64,000 bases of DNA. Source: Cardiocondyla obscurior (Eukaryota > Arthropoda > Insecta > Hymenoptera > Formicidae). Positions within the stretch are counted from its first letter, which is position 1; every line of letters starts with the position of its first letter. The translations under genes and the position numbers were made by a program. The stretch lies in contig NC_091864.1 of NCBI RefSeq assembly GCF_019399895.1, positions 11,944,001-12,008,000 on the forward strand, written 5' to 3'. The notes beneath the pieces were generated by a model that did not search any database, was not told the origin of the DNA, and saw only the letters and a list, made by a program, of their open reading frames with translations. Shown in pieces: positions 1-13,000 of the stretch.

Positions 1-689
1 TGAGGGTTAAATTGTGATGTTTATCGTATGTAGAAATGACTTAGCCACCCTGGTTTCGGACGATAGTATTTTACAAGCACGTCTAGGAATTCGTTCCGCA
101 ATATGTAAACTGCTTGAACTACATCTAGAAATTACGTTGCTGTATTTGAGAACGTAGCAGCTGCTCCACTAAATATGCTTTGGACTCGTGATGTATTAAC
201 GTTCGAATAAACTTCCCTTATTTGCATGCTGAAGGTAAGCTGAACGTCAATCTGAACATTTTATCGGAAGTTGCGAGTAAGTCGCAGTGGCATTTCGAAC
301 GGCTTCGGAGGGAGAAAAAAAAATGCTAACCATTTGACAAAGTTGAATCTTACAATGTGTAAAATTAAGTTAAAATATTCTGCAGTTCTTTTCTAACGAA
401 AAAAATAGAAAGGATATTGTTTCTTTTTTCTATTCAGCCGACTGCTCCGACAATCGTGCGAATAATGAAACGCGCGCGTGTGCAAATCTCTCTTTCCATT
501 AGTTTCAAATTCACGCTGGGTGTCGCGACGACGGCTCTGTCGGTCGGGAGCACTTAGAAAATCGATAAGCCCTGGCTCGCTTGATCCGCCGTTGGCTGCT
601 GCCAGGCCATATCTTGATTAAAATCAGTGCCACCGCCCGGTACTCTCCTTTCTTCGGTGTTTCCCCGCCGGTTCTCCCGCTCCCGTCGA

Positions 690-717
690 CGCCGCCGCCG
701 CCGCCGCCACCGCCGCG
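690..717. repeat. (GCC)n trinucleotide run
   Basis: A near-perfect GCC/CGC run inside a CG-rich block. It would suit a 5' UTR or CpG-rich promoter on the plus strand, but no transcript evidence is available from sequence alone. Confidence 0.6.
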
Positions 718-3608
718 CGATGAATCCGGTTAGTCTCGTTAACGTCCTAAGTCACAGAGAGTCTCCCGCACCCCCGTTACTTTCTCTCTTACAGAGAAAA
801 CCCGGTGTACAGGCCGACGGAAGGAATCATCTGGGAACGTTTCTCGCCGTCGCTCGCTCGCGATTGTACGCGATATCGAAGAAACGCCGGCTGGTTCGCT
901 TGGTCGACCGCATTACGCGATCCGTGCTCGACGAAAGTGAAAGCGCACATACGTCGCTCAGCGCGCAATCGATCGCGTACCGGCTTAGGAATGTATCTCG
1001 TGCCGTTACTTAATGCCTGCTCGATTCAAAACCGGTAGGAAATCGGTCTTTCTTTTTTTTTTTTTTTTTTTTTTTCTCTTCTCCTAGCGACCTGACAGAG
1101 TTGAACGCTTCGCGATAATCGTCAAGCGGGCATTTGGAAACACGTCCCGCGGGAGCGAATGTGATTTTCTGAGGGGCTCGGATTTCCCGCTCGACGGACC
1201 GATATCCACGCATGGTCGAGACAACGCGAAAACGCACGTTCTGCCGTGGGGAAGTGCGAGATATCGCAGCGCGACGCCGCAAATGGAAACGCGTGTCCAG
1301 CCACTTTGTCTGGATCCGTCACCGCGTTACATATAGACCTGCATCGCGATGCACGTTCGCGCTTTGTCGACTAAAAAGCGGATTAAGTCCGATCGATTCT
1401 CCGTCAAATACAAAGGGTCTGTCAGATGCGATAATGATAGCATGACCGTCGTCGTTAGGCGCTAACGAACTTTGTGCTCGCACACTCGCGTTCACGGCGT
1501 ACATATGCTTTGTTTCAAAGCTCGATGCCTCGGGCCAAGGGAATATTTCCCAAATCGCTACGGCCCCTAAGATGACCCTAGCTAAGATCACTGTGTGTTG
1601 GGGGTTTGTTCGAAGGACCTATACGCAATTCGGAAGCAAAGAGAGAGAGAGACAGATGAGAGAAGGGTATTGACACGTGGGTGCTGTTTACCGTGCCCAA
1701 ATATTGACCGAATCTCCCTCGATCGTCCTAGCACCATATCCTGCTTTCAAATGAATCTCGCGGAGTCTATGGCGGAGCTTTCATTTGTGAAGTAGACAGT
1801 TAAATGTGAATCCCGCCGCATTAACAAAGATTTTGCTGAAATTAGTTTCGAATTATTTTATAGTAAGGTACGCGTGAGCGATTAAATAAAATATCTTGTA
1901 CATAGAAAATGGCACAAAGAGATACGTATATGTATATACTGAGAATTGTTTTTTAATTTTTAATATCACAGGTCGGGATATGAATAAAATTGGCCAATTT
2001 GTTTGCTTAAAACTTCCGATTTTACTGACTGTAGAAGATACCGAGCATGTTCGTGCATGAATATGATTCGTCATTTAATAGCTCGCCATATCGTCGAGTT
2101 CTGCTGCATCGCACGAAGCCGATATTCATCGGCCGAATTGTAGAGTGAATTCAAGCCCTGATACAGCGCGCGATCCTTTGAGTCTTTCGGAAAACTGCAC
2201 GATGAATTTAGATCAATGGTAAAAATCCATTTTGCGAATCGAATAAGTTACATTACTCGTACTGTGCAATTTTATTATCCCAGATGATATGCTTTACTGC
2301 ATAATTAAAATCATCATTGCGAAGTCGCTTGCTTGCGAATAGATTAGCGATTTAAATTTAATAGAATTTTTATTAAAGTTATATATTTAATTTAATTTAA
2401 GATTTAGACTGCATATAAATATTAATAGCATCGGCGCGTTGCACTCCTAGAAATGATACTGTAATTTTGAACGTGACTAAAAGTATCGGTAGCAAATCTT
2501 AGTTGCGCCACGTTGACGGTTCTACGGAAGTAGGTTGATGATCAAGACGTCGTTGATGTCGGGTCTTTAGAAATGACGCCGAAGGCTTTTATCCCATCCT
2601 CTCTCATCGTCCACCCCGTTCGGTACTTTAACACAGACGTCGCCGGGAAATCCTAGGCACTCGTGAGCGTTTCTCTGTCCGCTCAACCCCTCCCCCGTTA
2701 TGGCGGGAGGATATTACAATGATGCGACAATGAACGCAATGATCGCTATCTGCTGTGTCCTGCATGGAGGGTGGGTGTCGAGCCACCGTTGCAGCCCCGA
2801 GGATCGCACGCGTGTCTGTGATCGTAAAGCTCTTCGTACACACGAACGAGAAACGTGTGGGTGTATACACACTACTATGCGCCACCGACTAAACTACCCC
2901 CGACTGGTGCCTAAACCTGGTTCCTCCCCTTTTATTATGGGCTACGACGGTTATTGGATTGTACCGTGCTATTTGTTGGCTGCCACGCTAATGGATCCAT
3001 AATCACCGGGACGAATTAACGCGCTACAACGACGCTAACGGGCCGCTATTTTAAATACAGAAACGCCAACTGCACGCCACTTATTCCACACGAACATTTG
3101 AATTAACGTTAAATAAATTTTCGTCGCCGAAACTTGCAGAAACTTTTTGGTTTTTTTTTTTTTTTTTTTCTTTTAATTTTAGCGTATCGTTTTTAAGCTA
3201 CGCACTATTTTGTTCGGCGATATTAGATTAATTTTTTGGATTTCATGCATTTTGTTAGAAATAAAATATTTTTACTGTATTTAAGAATCTCTGATTCTAT
3301 ATTCTTGTAGATATTTATCGTGGCAGTTTTCATATTCGAAATTAAGAGAGTCGATAGTCTGAGATGGCCTTTAGATCTGTATATGTTCCAACTCTCTACG
3401 GATTAAGGGCTAAGTCCTAATCTACTAATTTCATTCCACCTTTTCGCGTCGAGTATCCACCTCGATTACCCTTCGGACGTACTCGGCTAAGTTTCCGAGA
3501 GACCCCACGTTTTAAACTTACTCTTCTCAGACGCACGCCGATCACCGGCTCTCCAGATCCCGGTCGTAAACGCCCTCTGATCTTTACTGCTGTGGGTGGA
3601 TCTTCGGA

Positions 3609-3609
3609 T

Positions 3610-3658
<49 letters not shown>

Positions 3659-3676
3659 CACACACACATATATATT
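3609..3676. repeat. TA/CA microsatellite
   Basis: Alternating purine-pyrimidine tract, mostly (TA)n with a short (CA)n insert. The long Tyr/Ile frames read across it on both strands are products of the repeat and are not genes. Confidence 0.9.
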
Positions 3677-4090
3677 TACAACGCCCGGTTTTACGGACCT
3701 GTCGAGCAAATGAAATGAAATTCATGCAAATCGCGGAACCGCGCCACGCCGGCTTCCCTTTGCGCTGTCGAGGCGGCATCGCATCGGTTTTGTATCGGGG
3801 CGGCGATGCGTCCAACCTACATCACAAGGGTGAAGCGTACTTCCTCCTTGGTATTCTCGACCTGCTGCTCGTTTGGACACAATTCACAAATCGCTATAGC
3901 TATTTTTCGAAAATTCTTAAGTCGAACGATCGTTCTGTTAAAAAAAAAAAAAAAAAAAATAGGCAATGCTTGGTGCGAAGAAGTACGAAAATAAAAAATA
4001 ATAATTAATAATTATTAAAATAATTAAAGATAATATTTAAAATTTGTCTAGAGATTTTTAATAACCACGATGTTACGTTTCTGCTTGTAG

Positions 4091-7000
4091 GTTACGCCAG
4101 AAATGGACCCAATTATTACGGTAAATTAATCGGTTCCTTACAAGAATACGCACACGGCATCAAAGGTAAAGTATATGCCGTTGATGACGCAACGATATTC
4201 ATAAAAGGATTTTGTTACGACGGAACCGGCCCAGATGCTTATTTCTGGGTTGGAAACACCAGCCAGCCCAACCCCGACGGTTATATTGTACCTTATCCCG
4301 AGACTGATAAGGACAGGTAATTAATGTTTTATTATTCATTTCTAGTTCATAAATTAGGATGCAAATTAAATAAGCAATAATTTTCTTTGCGCCACGCGCG
4401 ACGTTGAGCGAGAAATTTTACGCGAGGCTGATAATCCAACTGTTGTGTTTAATGCGAATAGATGAGACTGCGGGCGTATACCCAATATCGTTTTGTACCA
4501 AACGATTTTTATACCAAAACGATACTCGTTGCGCGCGATTTTTCGAACGTGTATTAAAGCGGGTAGGAAGCAACCGAGTAGAAACGTAATAAAGTGCTCG
4601 CGCAGATGAAATCCGAACGAGATTGGCGTATAATTCCCGTTTTATTAACTGCACTCTCCCGCGCACGACTCACTCGTTCGGCCTTCCTTCTGTTTTTCAC
4701 CCTCTCGGTCCGCCACCCTTTGCCGCATATACGGCCGCGCGCACAACGGCCTCTTTGAATTTCATTTCATCCCTTGGTTACGGACCGCCGCGCGTTCGCC
4801 CTGCATCACTCTCGCCACCTCCTACCCGCGCCCTTCTTTTCGGCCTTCTACATCCCTGACCGCATGCATAACCCGCCTTCGTCCCTCAACCCTGCTTCGC
4901 TTGATCGTTTGCGCGGTATGCAGATTTGCCATGACACTAAAAGGCGTTTTAAAATCAATTGAATCTGTCATAATATAACGAGCGAAGTCTGTAGCTCCTG
5001 AAATTTAAGTAATTTAATTATTTTCTTTTTTATTTTCTTAGTCTTTACTGCTCTTTATTGCTTTCTTTTTCTGTAATAGTGACCCACGAGTATTGGAAGC
5101 GTACAACTACACAGACATTATCCTGAGGCTACCCGGAGGAAAACGTATACGAGACATTAAATGGTTGAGCGTTTGGTGCAGAAGATTTACGGTGAGTAAA
5201 TTGCAATTATCGATTTTGATACTTCGGACGATACAGATGGAATTTTTCTTTTACGATGTTTCGTGCAACAGATTTCTAGTGTTCCTCGAAAAGTTTTTCG
5301 CGAGCGAAGACACGGGACGTTCTCTTCCGCTTAGCTCTCCGGTATATCGCGCGACGTAAGGCGTGTTTTATTTCAAACGCCGCGATGCGCGGAGAATAGA
5401 GATAACTTGATTTTTGAGAAGGTTCAGGGAAGCTCTATCGGACGTGCATTCGAGGTCAATGGTGCGTATGAGATGGATACGGAAGCCAAGTCTAGGGGGC
5501 CTTCTACGCGCACACGTGCGTGTGGGTGGGTAAGCTCTTCCCCTTTCTCGGCTCTCTCTTGCTTTTCATTCGGGTGCACGTTGGTCTAAACGCGCGTGCG
5601 AGTCTTTATCTTTCCGGTATCTACTTTGCGCGTATGCATACGGATAAACTCATCGAAAATGTGTACGTCAACGAAAACAATTATACTATATTAAAATTTC
5701 TTTCCATTAGCATTCACTTAGGAAAAATGAGAGAATTGCATTTCATGGAAGATCTTTTTTTATACCTAAGTTATAACAATTTACGGGATGATTTTATTAT
5801 CGCAAGTAAGGTATTTTCTGAATAGATGATAATTTTATGCACCGTTTTTTAAATATATTTTATTTTAACAAGAAAACTCGACGTTCCTCTTGTTTTTATG
5901 TTCTGCGCGATATACAGGGTGTCTCACCCCATATTGATAAACTCACAGAGTTAGATAGGTCTCGTAGATACAAATCAATAAGTTCTATGCCATTTTGTAC
6001 AATTCTCAACCATTATTGAAAAAATAATTAAAATGTGTAACTTAAGAGCGACAAGGAAGCTGCGGGCGTGTGAGCGCGACAGACGAGGCTGTCGCGCTCA
6101 CTCACGCGTAGCTTCCTTGTCGCTTTTGCGCTAGACAAATTAATTTTTTTCTCAATAACTATCGTGAATTTTGCAAAACGGCAAAGAACTTATTGACTTG
6201 TATCCACGAGACCTATCTAACTCTGAGAGTTTGTCAATATGGGGTGGGACACCCTGTATATGTATATATTCTCTCTAGTTAATCCAGCTTACTTCCCTCT
6301 TTCATCTCTTCTCATCAAGAAGTACACAAATTAGAACGTAGAAGTATATTCTCTTAAATAGGTTTCTCTCGTTCGCTTGATAGTCGATGGGTAAAAAACC
6401 TGGGCGCGTGTACGTTTCAGCTGGGGGCTACCCTTTAGTTTTTTTTCCCCCTTTCCCCCCTTTTATCGGACTTACACGTATGAATATAACGACACACTGG
6501 CGCGATATCGCTGCCTTTAGGAAAGGAAAAAGGTTTGAGGCGAGCATATCGACGGTGGAGAGCGGAGCTTTTGCTCTTATATTAGAGGAGGGCTTTAATA
6601 TCGAAGTCTGAGGGGTGCTCCCGCACCGTGACAACCCTCCATCAGACACGCTCTGTCACCGCAAAACGCGCTGTCCGCCGCCTACGGTCCATTCTACCGG
6701 GTGTCCTATTACGATCGTCGCGAGTCATCGTCCGGGGGTTTGGTATAAATCGCTCTTGTTTGCGGCCGCCCCACCGATCGACGAGTGTCCTTAGAAAAGG
6801 GGGAAACGGTTTTACGGCGGTAGATTCACCGTACCTATATCGCGTCGTAAAAGATACGAGAGGTGCTTTATTAAGTAGCAGAAACGAGCGTTCTTGTTAC
6901 GAGGGAGCAAACAATTACGTATCGGCGATAACCGCTATCGGATTGGTAGCGCTTGTCAGTGCGTTAAAAAAACTTACCCCGGGAGTTTTTTTTTTTTGTG

Positions 7001-10000
7001 ACGTTTATCGAACGCCCCGTGACCCCAAACGCCGGGCACTATCTTAGAAATACGCGGGATGTTTTCGATCAAGTAGGATATTCCTTGATTACGGCCGATC
7101 ACAAAGGAAGATCTTGTAACGCACATTATCGAAACACTTCTAAGAGTTCCGACTTTCAGAAGCGCGTGCCACTCTTACTGTGATTTTCAAAAGAAGTGGC
7201 GAATCCTTCAACGGGATGGCCGATACCATATACAACGTGGAGGAAGGGAGGTGTAGGTTTTGCTCGAATATCTAGTAGACAGGAGCTGTCTGTCAGTCAG
7301 CACTCCCCCGCGTTACCCCCGAAGAGCGGACGTATTGTCGGAGTAAGCCCTCTTCTCGGTCCTTCTTTCGTTCGTCTCTCTCGTCCTGCCGGCTCTCCTT
7401 CCGTTTCTTCTCAAAGACCCCGCGTCTTCGCCAGCATATCCTAGCTTCTTCGTTCAAATCCGGGCTTCCTTTCAAAGGAACAGAGATATCCTTCAGCGAT
7501 ATCAAACCGCTGCTCAATGGCTTCAGCTACTGAATCAGGCAGGATTTAGCAATTTTTTTTTTTTTTTTCCTCCGTCTATTCTGTCTTCGGACCGCCGTCT
7601 AAGGTGGTCGGGCGAGTCATGTGTGTGTATCGCGCGCGGTAATACTGCTAGTGGGTGGAAACAATCTCTCGTCATCCCGTTGCGATCTTATCTTTAACAA
7701 CGGCGTTCGCCTTTCGCAAAGGAACTCGAACCGTTAAAGCCGGTGATCGGCTTGCCGTGTCGTCTCGTCCCCCCGTCTCTCTTCGTCTCCTTTTGCGGCT
7801 CGTGATATTTTATTTCCCTCGCTCGATTCGACGACTCTTATTCGCGATTAATCGCGTTCCTACGTTTCGCATCGTAAAACGCGTGAGCAGAATGCCATCG
7901 ATCGAGCTCACGGTGGAAAAGGCTCTACTTCTTTCGCCTATAAATGCCACTTATTGGAAAAATTCGTCGAACACCCGATGTATAATAATTTAAGATTTAA
8001 TCGCTGTGCCACGACGGGAATGCAAATTCAGACGGCGCAGGATACGTCACCTTTAATTTCCGAATACGAGGTTTTTTTTTTATACCACGCACGTAATAAC
8101 GAAGGAGAATATATTTTATATATCAGTTGCAAGAAAATTAATGATTTAATAATTTTAACGTGAAATAAACGTTAAAAATAACGTTGACGATTGCCAACTT
8201 TCGCAGGCGTAATCGATCTGCCGATTACAGCATTCTTTACTTTCCGGCTGACCTATGCGTGACGTTACTACTTTTTGCTCTCGCGATTGCGCGATCGTGG
8301 CCATCATCTCTTGCGGCACCGTGACTCATTCGCACATCCGATTACACAAACTAATGACGAACCGTGTAAAAATAAATTTACGCCGTCTGCCTAACGGTAC
8401 ATCGCAGATGTTTATTAATCGCGTTACATCGTTACGACGTAACAATTCGAACTTTAGATTTCTTGGACATTATAAAAAAAAAAAAGAAGCGAAATTTTCG
8501 TACGAAATTTATCTGGCGCGAAGTGTCAGAAGTCGTTTTGTTAACCGGGTTTCAGTTGGAAAAAGAAATGATTGTTCCGCAATCGTGTCGCAGCATTTGC
8601 ATGTGAATTCTACCGTCTCTTTCCTGGCCTCCCCGGAGTTAATTAAACGCCTCATAGTTTTCGGAGTGGGATGACGAAGTACGATTGCTTTTGGCACCAA
8701 GTGGACGATTCAACCCTGCACGAGAGAGCGTCATTTAATAACCGCTTAGAATGAATTCTTCAAGTCCCTAAAAGAGGACGTACAAAAGAATCGCGTTTTC
8801 ACCAAGCGCAAGATTACGTTGCACGCGCGTCGATATCGCACACCCTTTTAACATTAATATATTTATTAAAGCTTTTAGCATTCGGTATTCTTGTTAATCT
8901 ATTGCCGAATTATTCAATTATCGATTTTATATCGATAACATCTATTTCAAAACTGCGAAAAGATACGATTACTTAAATTTACAATTAAAAATTGAAATTA
9001 TTAAACGTTCGTTATACTATCGTTGCTATTTTTTATCTATCCATTAAATACTTCTCTGTTATGTTTATAATCCCATTATTTTACATCCACTTGACCAAAT
9101 TGGTACGAAATGAGCGTTAATGGGACCAGGAAAGGGTCCCATTAACAAGAGTGGTAATAAATAACTCCCATTTTTCATTACGCTTGTACAAACAACGTAT
9201 TATAAAACGTATTATTAATATACATTAACGCATCACGTCGTTTTACCATCGCCCTTTTTTTTTTTTATTTTTTTTATCACGCGTATATCGGAATAAATAC
9301 TCGTAAACACGGCCATGACGAAATCGCTTTCGGTCAAAACTCTGTAACCCGTCAGTCATTTCGGTGGTATAATCAAATTTAGTGACATGTGTGGGCGATT
9401 TTGCGATTCCGTCAACGGTGTATAGCATAAAAGCGACATTGATAAGTTCATGGCGGCGTGCGTAAAAGCTTTGAAACGCTTTTTTCCGTATATTGACATC
9501 ATTCATTGCATCGGCGCCGCGAAAGCTTTCCAAGCACGTCGTATAACTTCGAGAGCCGTTCCGTGCCGTTGGATTTCGGTGAAGTCAACGTTAATAATCG
9601 ATTCCATCGGACACGGGGGTCTCCTTTTGGGGAATGCCTTCACGCACAAAATAGTTGGGAGAGAGTCTTACAGGAGATTTTAGTTCCACGAGAGAGAAAA
9701 AGAGAGAAATTTGTAACATATTTGAAACGTTCCCTTCGTGTACTTTTTCGTATAAAAATAGGTAACAATATATATTTTTTTTTTTTTTAATATGCTGCAT
9801 AAAAAATTGTAATGCATTCCTACACACATCGTCATCATCGTATAACTTTTAGGCTAATTTTGCTGAAGCAACAATAACTCGCACGGCAAGTGCGGTCGGA
9901 CGTAAAGCATTTGTCCATTGAGACCATCATCAATAATCTGGACAAATCGGCAAACGACTTGTCACTGGGTGATACAGTTGCAATCGGCATGTGATTCCAT

Positions 10001-13000
10001 TCCATGTACAATGTCGGTGTACAATTTGGACAAATTAACCAAATGGTTAAAGCATGTATTTGCGATTTTCGATTACAATTTATTCTTAAAATTGAAATTT
10101 TTTTAATAAAAATACGTACGTTTAGCAGAAATGTTTATTTTTATTTTGCTTTTTATTTGCTGCGAAATTGTCAATTATTTTAATGCCGCGTGTAAAAAGT
10201 ACCGAAAAGTTCTGATAAATTTCAAGCGATTTTAAAACTTGCGCATCTGTAATTAAAATACAGCAGCTGAGTATTATCTCCGTCGTCGACGGCAAGTCAG
10301 TAACGAAACCGTAACAGCTTAACGTTATTAACGCGCTAAATGCTGGGTTTCAGGAAACAACCCGTTTCGTCGATAACGCGTGTCGGTTTTCGCAGATTTG
10401 GTGCTTCATTGATCATGTAGAAAATGACTATCCACGAATGCGAGAAACCTCGATGTCCATCGATTTGATCGGCCACGCGATCAACCGGCGCACGGCGAAC
10501 GCCTCGCTTGCCCTCGCGGAGGGATGATCTCGCGCGGGTACCGCGTGTCCGTAACGCACACGTACACACGCGCACACACGTGTGCAAACGGGGACACGGA
10601 AAACGGACGATCAGGAATTGAGGCAAGGTTGATAGTCCTGGATAACAGTGACGCAAGCGCAGACGCGACAATACCCGGTCGATGTTGGCCGGGGCTGGCT
10701 GACTGGCTGGCTGGTAGTCGAGGGTATATTTCTCTCTCTCTCTTTCCCTCCCTCGGTTTTACTCCCTTGGCCCCCCCCTGTCTCTTTCTCTCTTTCTCGC
10801 TCCCTTTCTCTCGCCACCCTCGCTACCCCACAGACATTACCCATCCTCGTCCTGTAGGCTCTCTCTTTCGTCGCGCAACCCTTTCCTCTCTTCGCGGATT
10901 TCTGCGTCTTCTCGTTCTTTCGTAACTGTGGCTCCTCGTTTTGCCATTTGTTTCTACACTGTCGCTCTGTCTATCCACTGATTCATTTCTGAAAATGATA
11001 CGGCATTCTCCTCCCTTTTTTTTTTTTTTTATTTTTTTACCTCGCTCTGGCATCGTCCTGGACTCTCTCTCGCCCTTTCGGAATTGTCTGGCATATCCTC
11101 CCTTTGCCCTCCATACTTTGTCTCTCTCTCCCCCTTCTCTTTTTCTCTTTCTCTCTCCCGTCAATTCCCTCGCGATATTCTCTATCTCGGCCTGCCGCCA
11201 TTTTGAAAGTAGAGGGATCAACCCCATGGCCCCGATGACCGGTGAGGTGTCGAGGTCGAGGGCCAAGAGTTTGCTTCCGAAGGTCGGAGCCTTCGATCCT
11301 CAAGACAGCATCTTTTCGAGGATGCAACGGTCCTGATTAGACTATTTTTTAACTCGTTTGACATTCAAGTTTACCGTTTAATTAATAAAAAGATTTATGA
11401 CATTTATTACCGAATCGTACTAGCGATTTTTTACTTCTCAATTAGCGCACGTTAAAATAATTCTGTTACATGTGAAAAAAAAAAAAAAAGATACAAAGAA
11501 CATCTTTTCAATACGCTGGTTCTCAATGCGTCTCGGATTTACGCAAGCGTTTCTATTTAGAATAAAGAACATATTTCGAGGAAACAATTTTAAAATAATC
11601 CCATGATAAAAAAAGGGAGCTGAAACAGGAAGAAGAAAGAGAGAGAGAGAAAAAAGGAGAATAAAATTTTTCGTGTCTTTCATTTATCGTAATTCGCGTA
11701 TCCAATCACTTCCGTGCAAAAATATGACGGCATTGTAGCAATGGTTTCTTTTATAATAACGTACTCGATACTTGCGCACAATCAGCCATTGTATTTGTTA
11801 ATTTCAGCGTATTATCCTACTTAGGATTGTTTAAACTTATCGATATTAAATATTTTCGTTTCGTTTCGGGTTGAGTAATTTTTTTTTATGATACATCTCG
11901 AGAGATTTTTGTATTCTAATTTCGCTTTTGCGGCGCGCAAGAAATCGAATCTCGTATTAGATTTATTGTCAGCAAATTTTAAAGTCAAGTGCACACAAGG
12001 TACACGCGTAATCTTCTGGGGAAGGTCGAAGGGCATTAAATGTTTCGCGCGCCATTTTGGCATCACCCACGCGTCGACTCGTCTCCGTGGGTGTATATTC
12101 CAGCTGATGCTGATGTACGCCGAATGTATCAGGTCCCATCGGATACACAACGATCCAATGACGCACACACGCCCATGCAACGTTCTGAATATCAATGGAA
12201 ACTCGATCGAAAATGGATAAATCGAAGTGGTTGGCATAAACTGGTTTCCGTCGGTCTTCGACCGCCGTGCGAGTGAAGGCGCAGCAAATTTAAAGGGTGC
12301 AAACGGCTTCGCAGCTATTTTTATTACGGCTTTATAGAAATACTTAGTTTTTCGACGGCGTAAATGGGTAGAAACACGGGAATTTAAATGCAGCTATCCG
12401 TGAACATATTTTATAATAGCATGAATGAAGGAAGACCTGCCTTATGAGACCGGTAACTTTTCTGTTCAAAGAGATATCAAATACCCGCGAACTAATCGAC
12501 GAGAAAAGTCGTCGTCTCATCGTGTCGATTCAATGAGAGATAAGTGAAATCACCTGAAATGCTCATATGAGAAAAGGAGACTGCAAATAGAAAAAAAAAA
12601 GAAGAAAAAAGAAAAAGCAAATGCTGCGAAATAAAGCAGAGTTGACATCGCGTATACCTAATCAGAATTACACATTTGAGAAAAAAAAGCTATCATTTTT
12701 ATTCAGTGAAAAAGCTCACTGTTTTTTCACCCTATCATCCCTTCCGCGTCCCTCTCTATATTCTTCCTGTCCTCTCTATCCGCCGTTCTCGCTTACCAAC
12801 CCGCCGATTGGACGAGAGCTTACGAAAGTTCCAGGTATCTCGGAGGACCGCCCACCGGTCCTTCTGTCGCCGGGAAAGTTTCGTCATTCATACACCGGGA
12901 TAGGCTACATTGCTATTAATATCGCTGTAGTGCACCAGGCTAATCATCTCTAAAGGTCGCGGATATTTTTACGCAGCCTTGCTGCGAAGTATTATTATTT

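Larger units (their letters stand above)
1..4090. other. 5' flank / upstream intron of the Skeletor gene, no coding exon recognised
   Basis: No open frame here resembles a known protein. Positions 600-1000 are CG-rich and contain a (GCC)n run at about 690-717, which would suit a promoter or 5' UTR. The first visible Skeletor exon begins at 4091 with two bases of a split codon, so an upstream exon ending in phase 1 must carry the start codon and signal peptide. I looked for an ATG plus hydrophobic stretch plus phase-1 donor here and found none convincing; that exon may lie left of the window. Also present are poly-T runs (1053-1075, 3151-3169) and a TA/CA microsatellite (3609-3676). Confidence 0.5.

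Noticed and set aside
627..1013. 128-codon frame with Arg-rich start
   Set aside because: It lacks an ATG at its left end, is dominated by the (GCC)n run and CG bias, and has no recognisable domain.
2700..3002. Possible signal-peptide exon of Skeletor (MNAMIAICCVLHGG...)
   Set aside because: The hydrophobic stretch is short, and the nearby donors (GT at 2771 and 2775) give phase 2 or phase 0. The exon at 4091 needs a phase-1 partner.
3417..4008. Overlapping frames on both strands across the TA/CA microsatellite
   Set aside because: The Tyr-Ile repeats come from the microsatellite; flanking sequence shows no conserved protein.
10524..11336. Several frames of 70-147 codons on both strands
   Set aside because: They are Ser/Leu/Pro or Arg/Glu low-complexity translations of the CT-rich tracts.
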